Of a stretch of DNA of 64,000 bases, positions 60,601 to 64,000 are shown in pieces (the stretch's first letter is position 1; the number at the start of each line of letters is the position of its first letter). The notes beneath the pieces were generated by a model. The model was not told the origin of the DNA. It did no database searches and worked only from the letters and a program-made list of their open reading frames with translations. Where the stretch lies: contig JAOTOM010003829.1 in assembly GCA_034440615.1 (NCBI GenBank), forward strand, positions 121,001 through 185,000. Direction: 5' to 3'. The translations under genes and the position numbers were made by a program. This DNA comes from Ashinkailepas kermadecensis (lineage: Eukaryota > Arthropoda > Thecostraca > Neolepadidae).

Positions 60601-62004
60601 AGGCTGCACCTTCTCTGCTATGCCCTGGCTAACCCATCTGTCCAGCTCGCGTTCGATGGCATCCTGGAGGGCGAAGGGCACAGGCCTGGCCCGCCGGTAC
60701 ACTGGCTGGGCCCCCGGCTTCAGCTTCAGTGACACCTTGGTGGGAATCCTGCCCAAGTCCTCCCCGAACACACTCTGGTGTCGTTCAATCACCTGTTGCA
60801 GTGTCAGCCCGGGCATCACTGGGCAAACCGCAGGTGCATCAAGCTCTGCCCTCTTCTTCAGCACCTTGAGCCACTCCCGTCCCAGCAGAGGGCGGTGTGG
60901 ACCGATGTCCGACACCACCAGACGCAGGCGCACAGACTGGCCACCTGCCTGCACCAGCACCTCCCCCTCGCCCCGCAGGCGGATGGTCTGGCCTGTGAAT
61001 GAGGTCAGTCGCAGCCGACAGGGTCGCAGCTTGAGAGCAGGGAGGGCTGTGCAGTTGCTGACAATGCTGACTGGAGACCCAGTGTCCACTAGCATGGTCA
61101 GATGCTGCCCGTTGACCCGGACCTTGGCATACTCCGCCCCTTCGGGCAGAACGGCATTCACTTGCCAATCGCCAGCTTCGGTCTCCTCGCCACTGCTCTG
61201 CTGCACTAGCTTCACCTTGCTCTGCTGATGGCAGTTGCGACGCATATGTCCCATCCGTCCACACTCGAAACACCGCAGACTCTTGACCCTGCTCTGCCGT
61301 GTTTGCTCCGGACAGTCCCGCTTCCAATGACCGTACTGCCCACACTTGAAGCAGGCCTTCTTGTCCCTTGTCAGGGCCCTACCTGGCGCTGGGTTCGGCC
61401 GTCGCTGTGGCTGAACTGCCTGAACCTGCTGTTGTGGCTGGTACTCCGCCACACTGGCCTGCTGCATCTCCAGTACCAGCTTTTGCGTCTGCTCAGCTGC
61501 CCGCGCCAGGGCAGCCACTTCCTGTAGGGTCAACCCATCACCCTTCTCAGCAGCACGCTGGAGCAGCTTCTCCTGGAGGCGAGACCTGCTGCCTGCGATG
61601 GCCTGATCCCTGAGCGCGTTTGTGAGCTGCTCTCCCGGGAAGTTACACCTCCCTGCCGCCAACCGCAGCCGTGCGAGGAAGCCTTCAAAGGATTCCCCCT
61701 CTTGCATCCGTATGCGCCGGAACGCCATCCTCTCAGCGATGGCGTTACGCTCTGGTGCAAGGTAGGCCCGTAGCTTGGAGACGCATGTAGCATACTCCCC
61801 TTTCACCCCGTGAGGTGCTGGCAGCGTGGTATATACCTCCTGCAATTCAGGACCCAGCAGGTGCAGGAGCACTGCCGTCTTCCGCCCCTCAGCCACAATG
61901 TCCAGTGCAGCCAAGTAGATCTCGACGCTGTGCAGCCACCGCTCGAAGTCATGGCCGATCTGATAGGGTGACACCCCCGGCAGACCCAGAGCAGCAGTAG
62001 CCAT
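57667..62004 (-). CDS. Gag-Pol polyprotein of Ty3/Gypsy retrotransposon
   Basis: 1445 codons, uninterrupted, starting at the ATG at 62004. Residues 1-200 are Gag-like. Two CCHC zinc knuckles lie at about 218-231 (CFKCGQYGHWKRDC) and 245-258 (CFECGRMGHMRRNC). The aspartic protease motif LVDTGS is at 305-310. Reverse transcriptase spans about 430-640, with KLDCRNAY at 525-532 and the catalytic YLDD at 587-590. RNase H spans about 730-855 (TDASSTGLG, VEKEAL, VDNRTL, VDTLSRLP). Integrase has an HHCC zinc finger (H961, H964, C994, C997), a D1025-D1079-E1115 triad with 35-residue spacing, and a GPVSYEVD module near 1226-1234. Residues 1255-1425 form an Ala/Gly/Arg-rich tail. RT-RNaseH-IN order with a GPY/F-type end places it in Ty3/Gypsy. 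One Gag-Pol frame without frameshift is compact for the group. Confidence 0.97.
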   Translation of the reverse strand: MATAALGLPGVSPYQIGHDFERWLHSVEIYLAALDIVAEGRKTAVLLHLLGPELQEVYTTLPAPHGVKGEYATCVSKLRAYLAPERNAIAERMAFRRIRMQEGESFEGFLARLRLAAGRCNFPGEQLTNALRDQAIAGSRSRLQEKLLQRAAEKGDGLTLQEVAALARAAEQTQKLVLEMQQASVAEYQPQQQVQAVQPQRRPNPAPGRALTRDKKACFKCGQYGHWKRDCPEQTRQSRVKSLRCFECGRMGHMRRNCHQQSKVKLVQQSSGEETEAGDWQVNAVLPEGAEYAKVRVNGQHLTMLVDTGSPVSIVSNCTALPALKLRPCRLRLTSFTGQTIRLRGEGEVLVQAGGQSVRLRLVVSDIGPHRPLLGREWLKVLKKRAELDAPAVCPVMPGLTLQQVIERHQSVFGEDLGRIPTKVSLKLKPGAQPVYRRARPVPFALQDAIERELDRWVSQGIAEKVQPGDFSGWGTPLVPIPKQDGVRLCADYRITVNPQLEPLKYPMPTPEALFASIKGKKFAKLDCRNAYLQCELDDKSKDVTTVTTHRGAFRMNRLPYGISICGAVFQAIMDRVLDGLPGVVSYLDDILVTADGDRELLQRLDRVLTRLEDNGMRLKKEKCEFDLHEVVYLGWRVSATGLRPLEEKTSAIKRAPEPQNVHQLKSLIGSISYYQRLLPNLAAVLAPLYALLKKDVKWKWTEACSAAVTRIKQMLVTAPVLVRYDPALPLRLVTDASSTGLGAALLQAMPDGMERPVQYASRTLSPTERKYAQVEKEALAVSFGVKRFHQFVFGRPFTLVVDNRTLSRILSPDRELPCLAAARMQRYALQLAAYQYRVELRRTDAMRVVDTLSRLPVSNPADERAAAEEEAEHGSGCVLFVADEGPGLTARDIATATRRDPVLARVLAAVRSGWPAVVDPDLVPFKTRQEELSTDADCVLWGGRVVVPRGLRSAVKKELHEGHFGSTKMKQLSRRFVWWPGLDAELEALARDCDACVARRAAPPHAARHAWEPASGPWQRIHADFMGPMLGCSFLVVVDSYSKWLEAVPMKTTTAGRTVAVMRDMFARLGLPLQVVTDNGPQFASHEFATFMRANGIRHVRVAPYHASSNGLAERAVGTLKNALRTTVAAGGGVDLALARALMAYRATPHAATGRTPAEILYGRDIRTRLNLLVPSADTALQEAGQRLQESAGGRLREFRLGAAVWARCYTGASKWVRGTVVARPGPVSYEVDVGHAIWSRHVDQLLAAEQRGDAPATDRGDNGEQRPERGHGAPPGWTRVAAAAREPAIAAPQIVRSGGDCADAGERAPSAHAPEGGRGRRVVSADDGEGSENATTTDGERGQLAGAEDEEDGTPEASRGVGDRSSSAAGGDRRDASSGAGGWNRSAYGADAGGRAVDAEIAANASAAGGIARGAAVSVGPGVPRPRRSDRATRTPKRLIEEM

Positions 62005-62434
62005 GCGATGTAGTCACGGAGTCACAGCAGCCGACCGGCAGTCCTCCCAGATGCGCTAAGCACGCACAGCACCGCACAGAACGCACCGCCACACACCCCC
62101 GCGGCCACTGGCCTTGGTTCAGGTCGCGCTGCAGCTAGGCGCCTACGGCGTTCTTCCTTGCGCCTACGCGCGAGTCGAGTACTGTCCCGCCATACACGCA
62201 GCGGGGACGTCCGGACGGGAAAAATGGCGGCCGCCTCGTCCACGTGCGACGCGGGGAAATCCGCGAGATGGTTTCGGCGGCTCCGCCACAATCAGACTCC
62301 TCGTCCCGGTGACTCGCACGCACAAAACCGAGGGTAGAACGCGTCCGCAGTGCCCGCCAACAGGTGCGTCTGTCACTCCGACCCAAACGCAGCACTCTGC
62401 CAGTCCGAACAGTTATGCAGTCCTCCGCGATTCC

Positions 62435-62452
62435 GAACGCTCCTGGTCGCCA
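62435..62452 (-). promoter_or_regulatory. Primer-binding site of the retrotransposon
   Basis: Two bases inside the 5' LTR the minus strand reads TGGCGACCAGGAGCGTTC, complementary to a tRNA 3' end that finishes in CCA. TGGCGACC starts recall arginine-tRNA-primed elements such as 412/mdg1 of flies; the tRNA identity is an inference. Confidence 0.8.
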
Positions 62453-62454
62453 AG

Positions 62455-62702
62455 TGTTCTATCCCCTCCTGTCTTCCTCTTCCGATGGGTCACAAACACG
62501 CACCAGCGGCGGGCAAGGCACTTAGTATTGTACGAACGCAAGGCACAAATCCGGCGCTCTGACACCAGTCCGCTCTCGACTCCTCACGCCACCCGACTCC
62601 CGCCGGCCGGCCGGGGGTCACCGGATGACCCCTCTGCCGGCTGGGCGTGAAACCCCGAGTTCCTCACTCGGCCGCTAGATGGGCTGTGCTCAGGACACAA
62701 CA
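62455..62702 (-). repeat. 5' LTR of the Ty3/Gypsy element
   Basis: 248 bp, starts TGTTGTGTCC and ends GGGATAGAACA on the minus strand. It is nearly identical to the LTR at 57400-57646. Transcription toward Gag-Pol should start within it; no clear TATA box is visible. Confidence 0.96.
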
Positions 62703-62984
62703 CTAAGAATTTGAGAAAAATTGTGCCCATAAAACGCTGCATTTCATGATGGTGGTCGTTTAATTCGCAGCCTAACTGAAAATGATAAAACAACAGCTGA
62801 ACAAGATTCTAAGAGCATAGACGCGATATTAGAAGATTTAGAAAGTGAATTGAATTTGAATATATTTTTATTTTAACATACAATAAACCATTAAAGCGGC
62901 CCTAAAGGTGTACCCCAGAGGACGTCATTTGTACCATTCGAGGCGACACGCAGGAAGGCATGGGGATGACAACGGCCTGCCCGT

Positions 62985-63136
62985 AGCTCGAGAATGTTCA
63001 GCAGGTAATGCTAAGAGTATCATTTGGTTGATCATAGTCATAGCATTACCTGCTCGAACCTACACTACACTTTTTAGCCTTAAATTTGTGGAAGCTAAAG
63101 AATCTCTTAGCATTACCCGCTGAACATTCTCGAGCT
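62985..63136. mobile_element. 152-bp MITE with 33-bp terminal inverted repeats
   Basis: The arms 62985-63017 and 63104-63136 are inverted copies of AGCTCGAGAATGTTCAGCAG plus GTAATGCTAAGAG with one mismatch. A TA dinucleotide at each outer edge would fit a Tc1/mariner-type MITE. An additional partial arm copy (AGCATTACCTGCTCGAAC) lies in the loop. Confidence 0.75.
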
Positions 63137-63476
63137 AATTTGATTTCAGCCAGTCTTTTGATTTGTTAGGTCACGTTTTTTATGAAATAATAGCTACTAT
63201 TTGAATGTGATTGCATACAGGTGCCTATATGTGCATGTTTTTCGGAACATATCATCATAAAGAACACATTCCATTACTATATGTTAATATATTAAGGATA
63301 AGTTGCATTAAAATCACTTGTAGAAAATGACAACAATTTAAGGGGCAAAAACCAGCCATGCAACGTTTTAGACCGAGATTCCTGCCATATTTGTAGTTGT
63401 GCAATTATGGCTTGTGTGCGACATGGATTGCGCATTGTGTTTCGGTGCAAGGTTTGCTTGGTTACGTTAAGTGGTT
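63137..63476. other. AT-rich spacer
   Basis: Between the MITE and the LINE fragment; no feature seen. Confidence 0.5.
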
Positions 63477-63779
63477 CTACAGTTGAGAGTCAAAATACCC
63501 CTCACTGATCCATGCCTCAGTAATGCAGACAAAATCTGGTTCCTCGTCAGCAACATAACACTTGAACTCGTCAAATTTGGATCGAATACTCTGAGCATTA
63601 AGTATCATACACTTAAGAAACGTTCCATAACCATCTGTGGGTTTTTCATGCTGAGTAGCTCTATCATCTCTGGATGAGCTACCATTCTGCCCCCTTGATC
63701 TACTGCCATCCCTATTTGCTGACTGTGAGGTTCTATTGCCTATGCTGTCACTATTGGCATATTCATGCCAATAGTGCAA
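63477..63779 (-). pseudogene. LINE endonuclease-domain fragment
   Basis: The minus-strand frame encodes a Ser/Arg-rich segment followed by CMILNAQSIRSKFDEF and PDFVCITEAWIS, the start of an APE-type endonuclease of non-LTR retrotransposons (CR1/L2-like). It stops right after the TEAW motif, so the rest of the endonuclease and the reverse transcriptase are missing. A perfect 28-bp palindrome lies at 63749-63776. This is a dead fragment. Confidence 0.75.
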
Positions 63780-64000
63780 TTATTGGACTGCTGACTGTGA
63801 CGGTGCCGAGACGCCTTGTCTGTGGCACGAACTTTGGAGAGACACGCAACAGTGTCTTCGAGGGTACTGCCCCCCCCCACCCAGACAAAAAAAAACTTTC
63901 GAATTGTTCATGAGGAGGCTTTACAGAATCGGAATCAATACTAAGCCGGAACGTGTCACTTTGATCCCGAACTCACCTCCTGATCAGAAAAGCATAGTTC

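Larger units (their letters stand above)
57400..62702 (-). mobile_element. Complete Ty3/Gypsy LTR retrotransposon (5303 bp)
   Basis: LTRs of 247 bp (57400-57646) and 248 bp (62455-62702) begin TGTT and end AACA and differ at about two positions: an A/G at the 'gcggcGggcaagg' site and one G in a G-run. The element is flanked by a 5-bp duplication CTAAG (57395-57399 and 62703-62707). A primer-binding site, a polypurine tract and a single intact Gag-Pol frame lie between the LTRs. Near-identical LTRs and intact catalytic motifs suggest a recent insertion that may still be mobile. Confidence 0.97.

Overview
The window is eukaryotic, gene-poor and very repeat-rich. Coding sequence is split into short exons with GT/AG introns, and most of the DNA is satellite, minisatellite and transposon sequence. 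Perfect (TTAGG)n runs at about 8.35 kb, a degenerate (CCTAA)n array at 50.0-50.45 kb and a CP2/gemini-type gene point to an arthropod. GC-rich exons in a mixed background would fit a crustacean, but the species cannot be fixed from this sequence. Most long open frames here are artefacts of tandem repeats.

One host gene can be rebuilt with confidence: a minus-strand LSF/TFCP2 (gemini) transcription factor with nine coding exons between 41,995 (start Met) and 25,380. All splice phases close and give 495 codons. They cover an acidic N-terminus, the CP2 DNA-binding domain, a SAM domain and most of the C-terminal dimerization domain. The short last exon (about 30 residues expected) was not found. 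The introns hold SINEs, a hAT-like element beside an acceptor, a 76-bp array beside another acceptor, and an 86-bp satellite.

Layout: 1-4.3 kb is AT-rich with a (TA)n tract and no gene. 4.7-8.05 kb is an inverted pair of 'TATAATGCT' repeat arms around unrelated sequence and a pyrimidine-rich microsatellite. 8.3-8.7 kb is a TTAGG-derived array. 8.9-10.75 kb is a three-level nest of hAT-type elements, each level with its own 8-bp target duplication, sitting in a dispersed repeat that continues to 13.7 kb as a degenerate satellite. 14.6-15.5 kb is a large near-perfect hairpin. 19.5-21.65 kb is a 27-bp minisatellite. 25-42 kb is the CP2 gene. 45.7-46.2 and 56.4-56.7 kb are inverted copies of a 'CCTCCAC' repeat. 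47.3-50 kb is a second copy of the 8.7-13 kb repeat, split by a TTAA-flanked element that carries an exon-like segment.

At the right end, 57,400-62,702 is a complete, apparently young Ty3/Gypsy LTR retrotransposon on the minus strand. It has near-identical LTRs, a CTAAG target duplication, a primer-binding site, a polypurine tract and one intact 1445-codon Gag-Pol frame. It is followed by a 152-bp MITE and a LINE endonuclease fragment.
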